Assembly (NCBI GenBank): GCA_947561585.1
Contig: CANNZV010000114.1
Location: 754,470 to 818,469, forward strand
Length of the DNA: 64,000 bases
Direction of reading: 5' to 3'
Origin: Caprella mutica
Lineage: Eukaryota; Arthropoda; Malacostraca; Amphipoda; Caprellidae
A model generated the notes under the pieces. It searched no databases. It had not been told where the DNA came from and worked only from the letters and a program-made list of their open reading frames with translations. The position numbers were made by a program, and so were the translations under genes. Shown one piece after another: positions 24,324 to 36,735 of this stretch; position 1 is the stretch's first letter; each line of letters opens with the position of its first letter.

Positions 24324-25311
24324 CAGTGCGAGTCAAAATAGCAACTACGAAATTAAAATCGCAATGACTTTTACTAGAACCGTCGTATCTTCGTGTGGTT
24401 TTCTTTGGTTAAGTAGATTTATACCAACTGTAATCACATTTTTCGTTTGTTTTTATAATAATAAAAAAATTCTTCAGGGTTGTCATAAGTAGAGGAAGCT
24501 GGAATCGTTCTTGCGCGAGATATATAGTTGTAAGAGGATGAAAATGGTTTTGTTTTCCCAGTATATACTTAGATATAGAAAAGTAACAATTGCATACTAT
24601 GAAGATCAACAGCAAAACATTGTTTACCAAAAATAACCTTTGTCCCCCAGCCATTTTTCTCAGCACATTTTTGGGCTAGTTTTTTGAATTCTTACTTTGA
24701 TCTTTGGATCAACATCAGGAATAGCTTTCAAGAAATCTACACAATTCCTTCATTATTCGTTCTTTTTTATTGATTCAGATTATCGTGTGGGGAGGAGAAA
24801 CAATTTCATACATCATTGTACATATAAGTGAAATAATCATAAAAGAAATAACTCCAAGCAGTTCAATCTTGGCTCCTCGGAATCCATTCAATTACATGAC
24901 CCTTGAAAACTACTCGATGTTCAAAAGCCTCCCTCAGTCATTCTTTGACAACAAGTGTTCTGTGTAATGAGGTACCATCCTGCATCCACCATACGCTATT
25001 CAGAGTTCATCCATAAATATGTCATATTTCCGGAATAATCCGCTGATTCAGCATATGGGTTCATAAAATCATTCTAATTTTCGGAAATAAAACCTACTCC
25101 TTTGATAAGCAAAAATTGAAATAATTTGATGCAAGGTTAATTTCACCACCCACTACTTATAACCACCCTGTAAAATATAAAATACAAAAAAAGAACGAAA
25201 AATGTAGTTATTGCAGATAAAAATCAATATTAGCTACTACCTGAAGATACGACGGTTTTTGGTAAAGTTATAGCAATTTTTATTTCGTACCCATTTTTTC
25301 AACTCATACAG
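24324..25311 (-). mobile_element. Decayed mariner/Tc1-like transposon
   Basis: TA dinucleotides flank both ends (24322-24323 and 25312-25313). The ends are inverted repeats of about 70 bp, including GAACCGTCGTATCTTC on the left and GAAGATACGACGG on the right. The minus strand at about 25010-24850 reads WMQDGT..., then IEWIPRSQD, resembling the D-containing and PRSPD motifs of DDE-type mariner transposases, with frameshifts and stops. It is about 1 kb, shorter than an intact element (usually 1.2-1.5 kb). Dead copy lying between two piggyBac-like MITEs. Confidence 0.75.
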
Positions 25312-25720
25312 TATTACTAGCCATTGTTGAAATGTTGTATTTACATGTTTAATAACAGGTTCCTTATGGGTAACCCACTGAGGTTACCTATGGTTGGACC
25401 CCTAATACATAAATTTAATAAAGCTAGCTTTCGTCAAATAATAAAAGGTGGACTTCAATCGTTGTTAACAACTATAAATGTAATGAATTATGGCTAGTTT
25501 CAGTATCGTGTGGTTAGTTTATAAATCGTTTTACTACATATACTCTTATCAAATAGGCTTTAATTTTGAGTCATGAATCCGAGATAGCTTGTCAGATTGG
25601 TTTATTAATGACTCAAGAACGATGCAAAGAAAATTTATGTAAGTTAAAATTGATGAAGGATGTTAGGAGGTACGTCTCTTGGTGCTTATAATCTTAAAAA
25701 AGCAGAAATGACATTGTTAA

Positions 25721-26155
25721 TCCTAATGAGTTTGATGTGTGTATATTAAACACATCCTTCGCAAATAACTTTATATCTTTCATGTCATTCCCCAAAATAT
25801 ATCAGTCTTTCTTGACTTTGTTCCAACATAAATACTAAATATATTTTTGTACTTAAAATTAAAAGAAAATATTTACGTATTGGCGTAAATCAGCGTTTAA
25901 TTGTTTTGTGGTGGCATACATTTCAATGGAGAGCACAAATAATAAAAAAAATTGCCGAGCTGTAATTGGTTCACATTCCACCCAATCGCAGTTCTGCTCT
26001 CTCAGTTGACAATGTCTTATAAACCTAATGTATTTTTCTCTTTATATATTCAATATTTTTACTAGAAATTTGGCACACATTAGTTTGATATATATACTAA
26101 CAACTTCTTTTTCTAACACATAGTCAAAATTTCACATACCTTCTGAATGTTAGGG
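25721..26155. mobile_element. piggyBac-like MITE, copy 2
   Basis: Direct-orientation copy of the 23.78-24.30 kb element, about 435 bp, flanked by TTAA at 25717-25720 and 26156-26159. Shares ACTTTATATCTTTC, TTGTTCCAACATAA, ATATTTACGTAT, CCACCCAATC and AACACATAGTCAAA. The ends are more eroded (TCCTAATGAG on the left, GTTAGGG on the right). Confidence 0.7.
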
Positions 26156-26159
26156 TTAA

Positions 26160-27150
26160 GAGGTTGCTCCTCTAGGTTATTTTAAACCCTTAGCTTTGTC
26201 TCTAGAAATAATAGAAATTAATCTAATCGAAATGTGAAATAGTTATAACGATGAAAAGTACACACAAATTACAAAATAGGCAATTGCATATCTAATAAAA
26301 ATTAAGTCTGCGGACCCAATCACTAGAGCTATGATTAAATTTATATTGTCAAATGGGTTTACCAGGTTCTATAACATCCAACCATTGATCAGAATTTCAA
26401 GAGTAATTTGTTTTAGAGCGTTTGAAAATAATTTAAATATTAAATGTAATTATACCACTGCTTAACATCCAAATTCTAACATAGCTTGTGAAAATGCTAA
26501 TTGAACTGCCAATAAGCTTCTTTCATGCCTTTCCAAGAAGTTCCTCTTGATCTTCATCATGGCCGCGGCAATAATTATCCTTTAATAATTTGGTCAATAA
26601 AAGAGCTCTTGTTAATTACAGTGATGACTAATGACTTTGCATCTGAAATGTCTGGAAGATTATCTAAGGCATTGCACCACAGTTAGAACATTGACACAAA
26701 GGTTACAAAATTTATCCAAATTGAATTTGAATCCAAATGAAGTTGAAATTGGCTCTATGGTCTTGTTATGAAGTTATACTAACAAAGCAGTGACGATCAA
26801 CGGATGGTCAATTAGTCAAATTGGATCTTATAGGGTGGATGTAGGAACCGCACCCATGACGGGGGACTGGGTCATGATGATGATGATGCATAAATGTTAT
26901 GACACAATTTATTAAGCTTATATCATATTTGCATGTAACTATGTATATGATATACCTATGTGTATGTTTATGATATATGTGTACTCTGTGTGTACAACCA
27001 AATATGAATAACAAATATTGTATACATAATAAATTGAAAAGTGAATAAATGATAATTAGAACGGAAAGAAATATCATAATTATAATTTAATTAATTAATC
27101 GAAATTGGTAGCTAACGTTGTGATCAATAAACGTACACAACACATAATTT
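26160..27150. other. Arm 2-specific sequence with microsatellites
   Basis: Between the MITE cluster and the 29-bp array. Contains an (ATG)n run at about 26874-26889 and a TATG/TGTG-rich stretch at 26935-27000. The minus-strand frame at 26808-27077 with a histidine run is a product of the microsatellite. No arm 1 partner seen. Confidence 0.55.
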
Positions 27151-27157
27151 ACCATAT

Positions 27158-27350
27158 CTTTTACCCTAGTACTCTATTTACCAGATCTTTTACATCAGTA
27201 CTCTATTTATGAGATCTTTTACCCCAGTACTCTATTTACCAGATCTTTTACATCAGTAATCTATTTACCAGATCTTTTACCCCAGTACTCTATTTACCAG
27301 ATCTTTTACCCCAGTACTCTATTTACCAGATCTTCTACTCCAGGTCTCAC
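27158..27350. repeat. 29-bp minisatellite, arm 2 array
   Basis: About 6.5 units containing TTTACCAGATCTTTTAC then CCAGTACTCTA, the reverse complement of the arm 1 array at 11590-12015. Confidence 0.95.
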
Positions 27351-28139
27351 AGATCTTCTCGCAGTGAAATATAATTCAATAAGCTCTCCTAACTGATGGA
27401 TTACTCTTCTTTGTAAACTTTAATGGAATTATTTGAAGTCCAAATAACTTCAATTTACTTGTTATTGCTATAGAGAAACACAATAAACTTTGCTAAAAAT
27501 CATTCAAGAGTAAAAAGTATTCTGTAATGAAAAATCATTGTGAGAACAGGTAAGGAGTTATATTATATTTTATATTATTGTGTATTCTTGTGTTAATTAA
27601 GGTATAATTTTCTTTTTGAGAAAAGTTTACTGTGAATATAATTCAAACAGTCGATTATATTTTGTTAGGTTGGCAGTTTTTCGGCTCAATTTTACTGAAT
27701 AAATTTTTTTAAATGTATTTTAAAGCTTTTCAAGGATTGGTGATCATATAAAATTCATTTCCATCATGTACAATATTTTATTTTTGGGAAGAGAAAACAA
27801 AATCTGGTTGTAAAATTTTATAGAGATAAAACATTCAAAACGTGAATCAAAATATATGTATATACCTAAGTTATAATAATTCGTTCCAGAATTAGAAGAG
27901 CCAAACTTTTAATTTTAAAATTCTAACGTCATATGTTGAAAAGAAGACTTCAAACTTTTAAATGCAATCGATTTAGTGAAGTGAAACTGTTTCTTGTAAG
28001 AAAAAACTCATTTTTCATTTTTTATCGAAGGAATCTCTTTAATCCTCTTAAATGCTCGCACTTTAATTGCCTCATTCGAAAAAATCCAATTGTCTTCTTG
28101 ATCTAAAAGGGAACAGAAAGGATAATTAAGAATAATTAC

Positions 28140-28310
28140 ACTCCTTTTCAAACTCATTCAGTTAATTCTCTATCCATCTTTCTAATTCCTTCATTCAATT
28201 ATCTGTCCATCTTTCTAATTCTTTCATTCAATTCTCTGTTTAAGTCTCTGTCCATCTTTCTAATTCTTTCATTCAATTTTCTGTCTATCATTCAAAATCA
28301 TTCAGTTTAG
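28140..28310. repeat. About 36-bp degenerate minisatellite
   Basis: Three to four units containing CATCTTTCTAATTCTTTCAT and TCAATTCTCTGT. The mirror position in arm 1 (10560-10680) has degenerate GAATGAGTTAG-type units. Confidence 0.7.
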
Positions 28311-28861
28311 TTTGTTCATTGTTTAAATTCCTATAATCCGTTTAAATAATTTTCTAACTCACTGTCTTATTATAGCTTCAGGTCTTCTAATATCTGCAAA
28401 TATGTCCTCTACTTCACTCACTCTACTACACCACATCAATAAATTACATCTCCAAATCTTCTAATTAATTATATCACCATAATTGCACACCAATCACCAG
28501 ATCTTCTAATAAACAATTTTCCAGACCAATAAAATGAAAATTTTCTTCATTTGTTCAATCGTGAGTAAAAAGTAGAGGGTAAAATACACAGAATATTTCA
28601 TCAATGTAACGTATTGGAATCGATAGGTATTTATTATCAGTATATAAACATTTCAACTGATTGAGATTGTGAAATCCCTGTTCAAAGTACTGTGGAAATA
28701 TTCCACTTAAGTTTTTAATTGGAATTTATTTGATACCATCAATGCTTCATCATCAAAATTAAAACTTCAAATATATATATACGAAAGTACCTAAGCTGTT
28801 TATTTTATCTTTTTTTTTGTTTATATTTCAACCGAATTTTATTTCACCACAATCCGGGAAA

Positions 28862-28990
28862 TCCTCTGGCCTTGAGTTTATTCGGCAGAGGGATTTTAAC
28901 CAACACCAAATATAATTTACTTGGCAACACTGTAAATCTTCGAGATTTGAATTCATCAGACTGGGGAATTTTAAACAACGCCAGATATCA
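28862..28990. repeat. Tandem duplication, arm 2 copy
   Basis: Two copies of a segment containing GGGATTTTAACCAACACC / GGAATTTTAAACAACGCC followed by TTGGCAACACTG / TAGGCAATACTG. Mirror of the duplication at 9266-9440. In the + frame starting at 28872 this gives two similar peptides (GILTNTKYNLLGNT and GILNNARYHLLGNT), which is striking but not supported as a gene because arm 1 does not keep the frame. Confidence 0.75.
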
Positions 28991-29204
28991 TTTATTAGGC
29001 AATACTGCGAGTCTGCAATGGATAAACAAGAGGAAGAAATTTTCTCTAAGAATAAAAGACAAACTTATTTACTCCATTGAAACTCTGAGCCAATTACGAC
29101 TAGATCTGCTGGTAATATTATGTTAATGGAGATGAGAATGAAGCTAATGACGGTATTCTGAGGAAGGATGTTATTGATCTGCTTGAAACACAGTTGTTCT
29201 TGAT

Positions 29205-29380
29205 GTACTAGGATAAAGTATAGAAAGAAAAAGAATAGAAGACAAAGTATAAAAAGACTATGAATAGAAAGAAACAGAGTAGAGAAGGGCACAGTATAGA
29301 TTATAGAAAGACAAATTATAGAAGGACAAATTATGGTAACAAAAAATATAGAATGACTTAGTATAGAAATATAAAGTATT
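29205..29380. repeat. Purine-rich degenerate array
   Basis: Units of about 16-18 bp around AGTATAGAAAGACAAATT, with strong A/G strand bias. It is followed at 29400-29450 by two copies of GATAGAATAGATTATTGATC. Specific to arm 2. Confidence 0.65.
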
Positions 29381-29984
29381 GAAAATTCGATCTAACAGAT
29401 AGAATAGATTATTGATCAAACTGATAGAATAGATTATTGATCGAATTGAATTGATTGAAATGAGAAACTTTTCTTAAAAATAGCATATATTACATATGTT
29501 ATACATAACCTATAGTATTCATTTTGTTCGATGACCGACAGTTGTTCCGAAGACAATTGGGTCCCGACAGTATAATTAAGCCCAAGACAATTGGGTACAA
29601 GGCCACAATTTTGACGAATTTTGTCAGGAGTATTATTGATCACATAAATAATTTGTGACAGCAGACACAATGAAGGAGATTTAATGAACTGATTACCAAC
29701 ATTTACCTTCAAATCATTGAAGTATATTATATTATAATTCCCTTAGTTTCACTATGTATTGATGAATTATTAATAACGAAACAGTGCAAGATATTAAGAT
29801 CCCATTTTAAATATAAAACAGTGCGTCTGTTTCTGTTATTATCCGAATATTCTCATTCGTTGCTAATGGAACATCAATTATTTAATCAAATGAACTAATG
29901 AATGTAATTAGAGTCAGTTCTTAGAGAATTGATGTCGAACTCATTTCTTATTTGGGAGTATGGATATGTGAAATATTGTTCTAG

Positions 29985-30070
29985 GTAAATTCCACTACGG
30001 AAAGTATCACAATGGAGAGTTCCACCAGGAAATTTTCACCGCTGTAAAATCCACCAATGAAAATACAACC
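29985..30070. repeat. TTCCACC minisatellite seed, copy 1
   Basis: Four units of about 15-17 bp around AGTTCCACCAGGAAA and CACCGCTGTAAAA. Related seeds are at 53950-54056 and 59617-59680. Such short subterminal arrays are often carried by mobile elements, but no element boundary is visible here. Confidence 0.6.
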
Positions 30071-30399
30071 ACATAGTAATGGATTTCATTTAGATTAGGT
30101 ATAACATTATACATATTATAAAACTAATTTAAAAAAGTTATTCTGGTGGTATCCCGACAATTTATTAGTTAAATGGTTAAGAAATTATATAACCCTAAAC
30201 TATAAGTATCAATCAAGTGAAAATATTTATTGCATATTGCACAAAAAACGAAACCCAAATTTAAATTAGTATAATTCAACAATTACTGAAGATATTGCTT
30301 TCTATCAAGTATCTTTTTGTTTATTGAAGCTTTCTCCATCCACAAATAAATTTCATAAAGATTTTTACCTTTTTGTGAATGTTATAACGATTTTATTGA

Positions 30400-31275
30400 A
30401 GGGTGGTGAAAACTGCTTTGCACAAATGGTCAGAAAGCAGATTATGAAGTAAGTTCAAACATAAAATATATCTTTATTAGGCAACAACTCAATTAATAAA
30501 ATAATTTTTTCAGGTTCTATTATTATTCAAATAGGTTTTCCTTTTGTTAAATATTGCAGATTCTGAGAAATCTATTTTAGTGGAAAAAGGAGGGCAAGCG
30601 TTTTTAAATTTCAACAGGGGTCGTTCAGATCGCAAGAGGACAGTATGATCTGAAGACAAAATCAATTTTGTTTAGCAACTCTTCTTAGAAAATTTAAAAT
30701 GTTTTGTTATGAGAAATGGGCAAAATAGCTCACAATCTTCAATCAGTCGAATGGAAACATGAGCTACAGTGCTACCAATAAAAATGAAAGTCAGACATCA
30801 ACTCCTTGAAACAGATTTTTGACGCCGTAAAAAATTCATCAACAGATTGCAAGGTGATGATATTTTCATTTTGAACGAAGCTGTATTTTATAAGAACGAA
30901 AAAGTAATTAATTAGAAGCTTTCACAATATGCTCAATTCTCATTGCTCAACAGAATAAGTATCCCAATTTTAATTTTGACCGACTTTATCACTGTGGAAA
31001 TTAAAATAATCCCTCTGACTCTCATAATGTGTAGGGTTGGCCTGAACGTCCATTATTAAAATTTAAACTTGTGACTTTCTTTTTGTACTTAAACACATTT
31101 CTCCATATTATCAATAATTAATATTTGGAATAGTAATTTAAATGCTTTAAAAACCTGAAAATATATATATTTTATTAATTGAGTTGTTGCCTAATAAAGA
31201 TATATTTGATGTTTGAACTTACTTCATTATCCCTTTTCTGACCATTTGCGCAAAGCAAATGTCACGAAAAAATAT
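30400..31275 (+). mobile_element. TIR element with transposase-like remnant
   Basis: Inverted repeats of at least 103 bp: 30414-30516 against 31152-31257, both containing CTTTATTAGGCAACAACTC (one in reverse complement). The + strand from about 30844 reads ...DDIFILNEAVFYKNEKVN, weakly resembling the DEA-F...G-VN stretch of DDE_3/mariner-type transposases, and the frame then degenerates. Absent from arm 1, so inserted after the duplication or lost there. I am confident of the inverted repeats, less so of the transposase reading. Confidence 0.6.
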
Positions 31276-31594
31276 ACCCTCAGAGGAAGTTGAAATATGC
31301 TAGTTTAATGGGGCTCTCTGTACATTGCCTCAAGTATACATACATCTTTCATTATCATCCCTCTTCACTGAAGGAGTTCCCCATTCCCCCAACTGGACCA
31401 CTAACTAGTATACAGAATAACAATATTATTATATTGACATTATTAAATCACTCATTAAATCTCCAACTATATTTTTGTTGCTATTCCTCTATGCGTTGGT
31501 TAACTGCTGTCATTTCCCCTAAATTACAAATTTGTGTTCTCATTATCGACGATGAAATTGACGAGTGTCATTAATATTGGACATGCAATTACCT

Positions 31595-32225
31595 TATTGA
31601 GATCGACAGCTATTGTTGGGATTCGATAGATAGTGTTTAGGATTCGACAGCTAAGGTTCGGATTAAACAGCTCTAGTTGGGATTGGACAGTTATAACTGT
31701 GATTCGAATGATATGGCTGGGATTCAATTGCTACTAGTGATTAGGATTTGACAATTAAAGTTAGGATTAACAGTTATTACTGATATTTGACAGTTATGGC
31801 TGGGATTTGACAGCTATGGCTGGGATTCGATAGATAGTGTTTATGATTGGATATTTAATATTAGGATTAAACAGCTCTAGATGGGATTCGACAGCTATGA
31901 CTGAGATTCGACAGCTATTAATGGGATTCGATAGCTAGTGTTTTGGATTTGAAAGCTATTGTTAGGATAAAACAGTTATGAGTGAGATTTGACACCTATG
32001 GCTGGGATTCGACAACTATGGCTGGATTCGATTGCTAGTGCTTGAGATTTGAAATCTAATGTTAGGATTAAACAGCTCTAGTTGGGATTTGACAGTTATG
32101 TTTGAGATTCAACAGCTATGGCTAGGATTCCAAGGGAATGGTGGAAATTCGAACGCTATGGTTCGGATTTACCAGTTATGGTTTTAATTTGACAGCTGTG
32201 ATTGAGATTCGACATATTTGTATAT
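31595..32225. repeat. About 21-30-bp GATTCGACAGCTATGG array
   Basis: About 25 heterogeneous units with core GGGATTCGACAGCTATGG and variants GATTAAACAGCTCTAG and GATTTGACAGTTATG. Variant types alternate rather than cluster. In arm 1 only three or four units are present (8191-8295). Confidence 0.85.
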
Positions 32226-32516
32226 TATTAGACAAGTTTGATTGAAATTCAACTTCACACTTCGAAATTACTCAATTTGATGTATACTATTGATCACAAG
32301 AATTAAAAGTGGCATGATGTTTTAAGTGAAATGAAGATTTTCAATCAAAACTGTCATTCAAGTTTAAATTACAAATGTCAGTTAACAGAAACATACAAAC
32401 TGAAAATGGAAGGAAATTCTGTCGCTCATCGCCAATAAAAAAAATGGTGAAATTTTAACGAGTTTGCAAAAGACTGAAACTTTTACCATTTTGATGATGC
32501 GGAAAAAAACTTTGAT

Positions 32517-32755
32517 TGTTAGAATAGTTGATCACCTTCTATTGTTAGGAGAGTTGATCACCTTCTATTGTTAGGAGAGTTGATCACCTTCTATTGTTAG
32601 GAGAGTTGATCACCTTCTATTGTTAGGAGAGTTGATCACCTTTAATTGTTGGCAGTGTTGATCACCTTCTATTGTTAGGAGAGTTGATCACCTGTAATTG
32701 TTAGCAGTGTTGATCACCCTCTAATGTTAGGAGAGTTGATCACCATTAATAATTG
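32517..32755. repeat. 26-bp minisatellite, arm 2 array
   Basis: About nine units of TTGTTAGGAGAGTTGATCAC plus six bases, reverse complement of 7524-7722. The right-hand units have diverged (AATTGTTAGCAGTGTTGATC). Confidence 0.95.
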
Positions 32756-33189
32756 TTAGTAAATGTTATCTTAACAATTCAACACAATGTAAATAATATA
32801 TCGTTCACCAATTTATTCATTATTCACCGGTGTATTATCCGGGTAGTTTCTCTTGTTACCTCAATTCATTAAAATTGTATTAACAACAACAGTAATAATA
32901 AACTGGATTAACTTTACATCCCTAGTTTAGTTCCTAATTTAAAATACTTTTATTCTCTCCTAATTAAAATACTTCAAATAATTTACTTCTAGTTTCGCTG
33001 TTTAATTAAAAGTTGACAGCAAATAAATTCTCTTTGGGAAAAAAATACGCAGTTTTAATTATTTGGAAATTTGAGTTTAGAATGCGATTTTCTTTCTAAT
33101 TTATTCTGTAGTCATTGTTTTCAGAACAAAAGAAAGATTTCATAGTACAATAATATACAGTTTTGACATCGCTTATTCAATTAGGTTCC

Positions 33190-33490
33190 AATATCTCTTG
33201 AACGACTCAAATCTTCCTTTAAAGATTCCAATCTCTCTTTGAAGGTTTCAATGTTCCTTTAAAGGTTATTATCTCTCTTTGAAGGATCCAATCTCTCTTT
33301 AAAGGTTATGATCTCTCTTTGAATGTTCAAATCTCTCTTTGAAGGTTCCAATCTCCATTTAAAGGTTGTAATCTCTCTTTGAAGGTTCAAATCTCTCTTT
33401 AAAGATTCCAATTTCTCTTTACAAGTTACAATCTCAATTTGAAGTTTTCTTTATCATCATAAAGATTACCATCTCTCTTTGACGTTAAGT
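33190..33490. repeat. 20-bp minisatellite, left part
   Basis: About 15 units of 20 bp, GAAGGTTCCAATCTCTCTTT. Related units reappear at 34497-34640, so the array seems to have been split by about 1 kb of other sequence that includes two mobile-looking repeats (33835-34045 and 34324-34446). Confidence 0.9.
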
Positions 33491-33834
33491 CAATTAATGT
33501 ACTCTGATTATTTAGTCGGATACAGAATACAGATTTATCCTACCATGTATTACATTCGGTAGCATTCAAATTTACAGGCCACATATTTACATAGTCTACG
33601 TGAAAAATTCCGTGAAAAATTACACTAATTTCGTCTACAGTTTTCTCTTCGAGCTCTGGAACTAGGATACTATACTATTTTCTGTAAGATTCATTTTCCC
33701 TATCATCTTGTTGAGATTTATCAAAAAATCACCATCGGTTACATTTATAGACGTTACAGGTATATTTCTGTTATTTACATTGCACATTATTCTCGTGAAA
33801 TTTACTCTATATCATAAATTAAATTGATTATAGT

Positions 33835-34045
33835 GAGACATTCACCCTTATGTTCTCAAACACACTCATGCGTCTCATGACTGGAGAGCTCATAATATGA
33901 GTATCTTTCCATTCATCACCTTCTTTTTCGTCTAATCATATGTAATTAGGCGTATGTTGAAAAGTAAAAGCCATGAGTTACATTTACTTATCATGAGTAC
34001 TGGTCCGCCCGCACCAGCGGCTAGGTTCCTAGGGTTGATAGGGAA
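33835..34045. repeat. Dispersed repeat, copy 3
   Basis: Third copy of the family at 121-470 and 4437-4665. Contains CATTCACCCTTATGTTCTC, GACTGGAGAGCTCATAAT, GTCCGCCCGCACCAGCGGC and TAGGTTCCTAGGGTTG. It lies inside the interrupted 20-bp array. Confidence 0.65.
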
Positions 34046-34323
34046 TTACAATATAAAAATGTTTCAGAAGTGAATTTATATTAATCTAAATGGATTTTAC
34101 CGAAACAATCATAAAACTTAATAGTAAAGAACTCAGCTTCTAGGAGTGATTAAATGATATTTAAGATTAAATACACCGTTAATATTATCAATGCTGAATG
34201 TGTGATTGGTACCCTTACTGACTCTGGTTATTATACTTGATCTATAATTTTTCGCTGAGTTTTCACTTAACCATTTAGACTTCTGATACAGATGTACCCT
34301 ACCTATGTAATATACATGGACTA

Positions 34324-34446
34324 GGACATCTCGTCCACGGACATTTCGGCAAGTTATTTACGTCGTTTAATATTTTGCAATATTTAATGAATTCGTGGAC
34401 GAATTGTCCGTGGATGAATTGACCGTGGACGAAATGTCCGTGCACG
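34324..34446. mobile_element. Short foldback with GGACGAAATGTCC ends
   Basis: Left end units (GACATCTCGTCCACGGACAT) are inverted relative to the right end units (GTGGACGAATTGTCCGTGGA and two more), with an AT-rich loop containing TTTTGCAATAT. The unit GTGGACGAAATGTCC is itself nearly self-complementary. Flanked on the right by TATACATATGTATATA. The same end type bounds 44496-45755. Confidence 0.6.
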
Positions 34447-34496
34447 AATATACATATGTATATACACTATAAGCTTAACAATGTGTATTATAACAG

Positions 34497-34640
34497 GCTT
34501 TAATCTTTCTTTTCAAGGGTTAATCTCCCTTACAGGTTCCAATATCCTTTTGAAGATTTATTCTCCCTTAAAGGTTCCAATTTCTCTTCAAAAGATTCAA
34601 TTTCCATTTAAATGTTCTAATATCCCTTTTTGAATTCCAA
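34497..34640. repeat. 20-bp minisatellite, right part
   Basis: About seven degenerate units (CTTAAAGGTTCCAATTTCTC and similar) related to the array at 33190-33490. Confidence 0.75.
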
Positions 34641-35399
34641 TCGTTTTTATTTCCATTTACTAGGTTGTAGTATAAAATCATCAGAAAATAGATTTCGAAT
34701 GTTTTTCTTCCCAAACATTGTATCTCAATCTTCATTTTTCCTGTGCAATTTGTTTATTCATGACTGTCAATGTATTTCTAACCTTTCCTTTGAGTTGCCA
34801 ATGTTTCAATTACTCTCTACTGGCCTTTACCTTTACTAATCTTTATGTAAATGAAGAAATAACACCTCAAAAGAATAAAATCTAGTAATAATTTTATAAC
34901 TAACTGTATTTATTCACCAATGTTGATTGAATTTATTAATAGTTCTAAATATATAGCTATAAAACCATCTAATAATTTACGTTTATTCTATTGAATAGTC
35001 TCTATGAGCTGAAAAGAAATATGAGCTGAAAAGATATTTAACCTGGTGAAGCAATTTGTAGTGTTTTCTCTGCCAAATGTACTTTATAGGTAGGCTGAGC
35101 AATGGAGCATATCAAATTGCTAGTTTGCTTAAACTATTACCATGCAATTATGTAACGAATTATTTAAGCGCCTCCTCTTTTTAAGAGGCGTTGCTGCTGT
35201 TTTAATTACACAATATTACCCCTCCAGGGGTACCAGGACGGGCATCAGAAAATGAAGTTTTATTTTTTATTCTTCAACATATATAATATATATATCTATA
35301 TATACCAATTAAAACCACAGTTATGAAATGTAACTTATTTTTTCTGAATAAAAATTTATTATTTATTTATTTGTTTATAAAATATAACAACTGAAATTT
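34641..35399. other. AT-rich stretch with small palindromes
   Basis: Contains a CGCCTC...GAGGCG hairpin at 35169-35190, an ACCCCTCCAGGGGT palindrome at about 35218, and an (AT)n microsatellite at 35280-35306. The frame at 34630-34839 is not recognisable as any family. Confidence 0.5.
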
Positions 35400-36735
35400 A
35401 TTCCCTTAATTATCCATTCTCCAGTTTTTGATTTTCAAACAAATACCGAGTCTGCGTCAATCCTTGAAAGGAAATTCCTGTCATGCATTAATAGTGATCG
35501 TAAATGGTTCGTTTTGATGGCAAATATCGCGTTCTTGCATCTCGTACAGATGGACATCATGCATCCCAATATTCTTTTATGTTCACCATCAAAAAAGATG
35601 TGCAATAACTTCATGTCTCCTTTACCACAACAAAGGCATTCTTTATCTTACCTCAAAGTTTCGAGATGGTGTAGTTATTTGCCCTTAAAGTTCTCTTTGT
35701 TTAAGAGCGAATACTTTGTCTTCTATTTTGATAAATTGCGGTCATATTAATTCCAACATCCAAAATGACATCATAAAGAATATGTCAACACAAAGCACCG
35801 AAACTGAGATCTTTGAAACTTTCGAATGGATTTCCCTTATCACTATGACCTATAATAACATTTAAGTGCCAACTTCGGTATGTATGCCATCAAATTTTGT
35901 TTTATTTTGCACAAGATAAATAAAACTGAGAATCATAGTTGTCAATGTTTGTACTGAACACTAATCACTTTCTCTCATACGGACATGATGGTTCTAATCA
36001 AAACTCTTCCACTTTTGTCGGAAATTTCTGTTATGTGATCTGTTATTAATTTTGTTAAAAATATAATTGTACAACCCGGTAATAAGAATTTAAAGCTCTC
36101 TATATTAATCACTATCTATCTCTCAAAATAACTTTCTTAATTGATCACTATCTTACTCTACCTAATAATAAACCCAAATCTCTAAACGACTGCCTATATT
36201 ACTCTCCACCAACTCACCAATTCTCTTGCATTCCCTATTGACATTGACGCTCAACTTCCAATTTACTGATCTTGACTCACGCTTCAATTCATTGCCAATT
36301 GTTCTGTTAATTTCCTGGCTGGGAACTGTGTCGCTGCGGAGATCTGTTTTTGAGTATGTGATTGAAGTATCATTGAATTCAGTGATAAGAGTTCAATTAT
36401 ATTAACAAATTATCGAAATAAATCTATGAGATCCTAATTTGTTATGTCAATTTGCATCGCCCACAAAAGGAGTGCTTATTTCTCTGATGTTTTTCATTTT
36501 TTTCAGGAGAGAAACTGTTGGTGAAGCTGCAATGAATTTGCTGATCTCTCTGCTCGGTGTGATGTTCGACCTCCACAGACTGACTGCAAGTAACAAACAC
36601 TGAAGAGAGTTATTTTTCGAACAATAGTTTAACACTTTGATCGAATATTAGTGTTATACTCTGTTTGAATTCAATTGAAACAGTTTCATATTTAACAATT
36701 TTGTAAATTCAAATAAGAATATTTAGAAGTTGGAT
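35400..36735 (-). repeat. Inverted duplication, arm 2, third block
   Basis: Reverse complement of 4666-6290. The frames at 35514-35750 and 36447-36635 are interrupted by indels relative to arm 1 and are not supported. Confidence 0.85.

Larger units (their letters stand above)
27150..29960 (-). repeat. Inverted duplication, arm 2, fifth block
   Basis: Reverse complement of 8500-12030 (landmarks listed under that block). Compared with arm 1, the 29-bp array is shorter (about 6.5 against 14 units) and 29200-29450 holds extra AGTATAGAAAGACAAA-type repeats. No coding frame is kept between the arms; the frames at 28872-29126, 29065-29292 and 29434-29712 have no partner frames in arm 1. Confidence 0.85.
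31490..33060 (-). repeat. Inverted duplication, arm 2, fourth block
   Basis: Reverse complement of 7250-8430. The array of GATTCGACAGCTATGGCTGG units is strongly expanded here relative to arm 1. The frame at 31524-31727 lies partly in the array and is not a gene. Confidence 0.85.
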
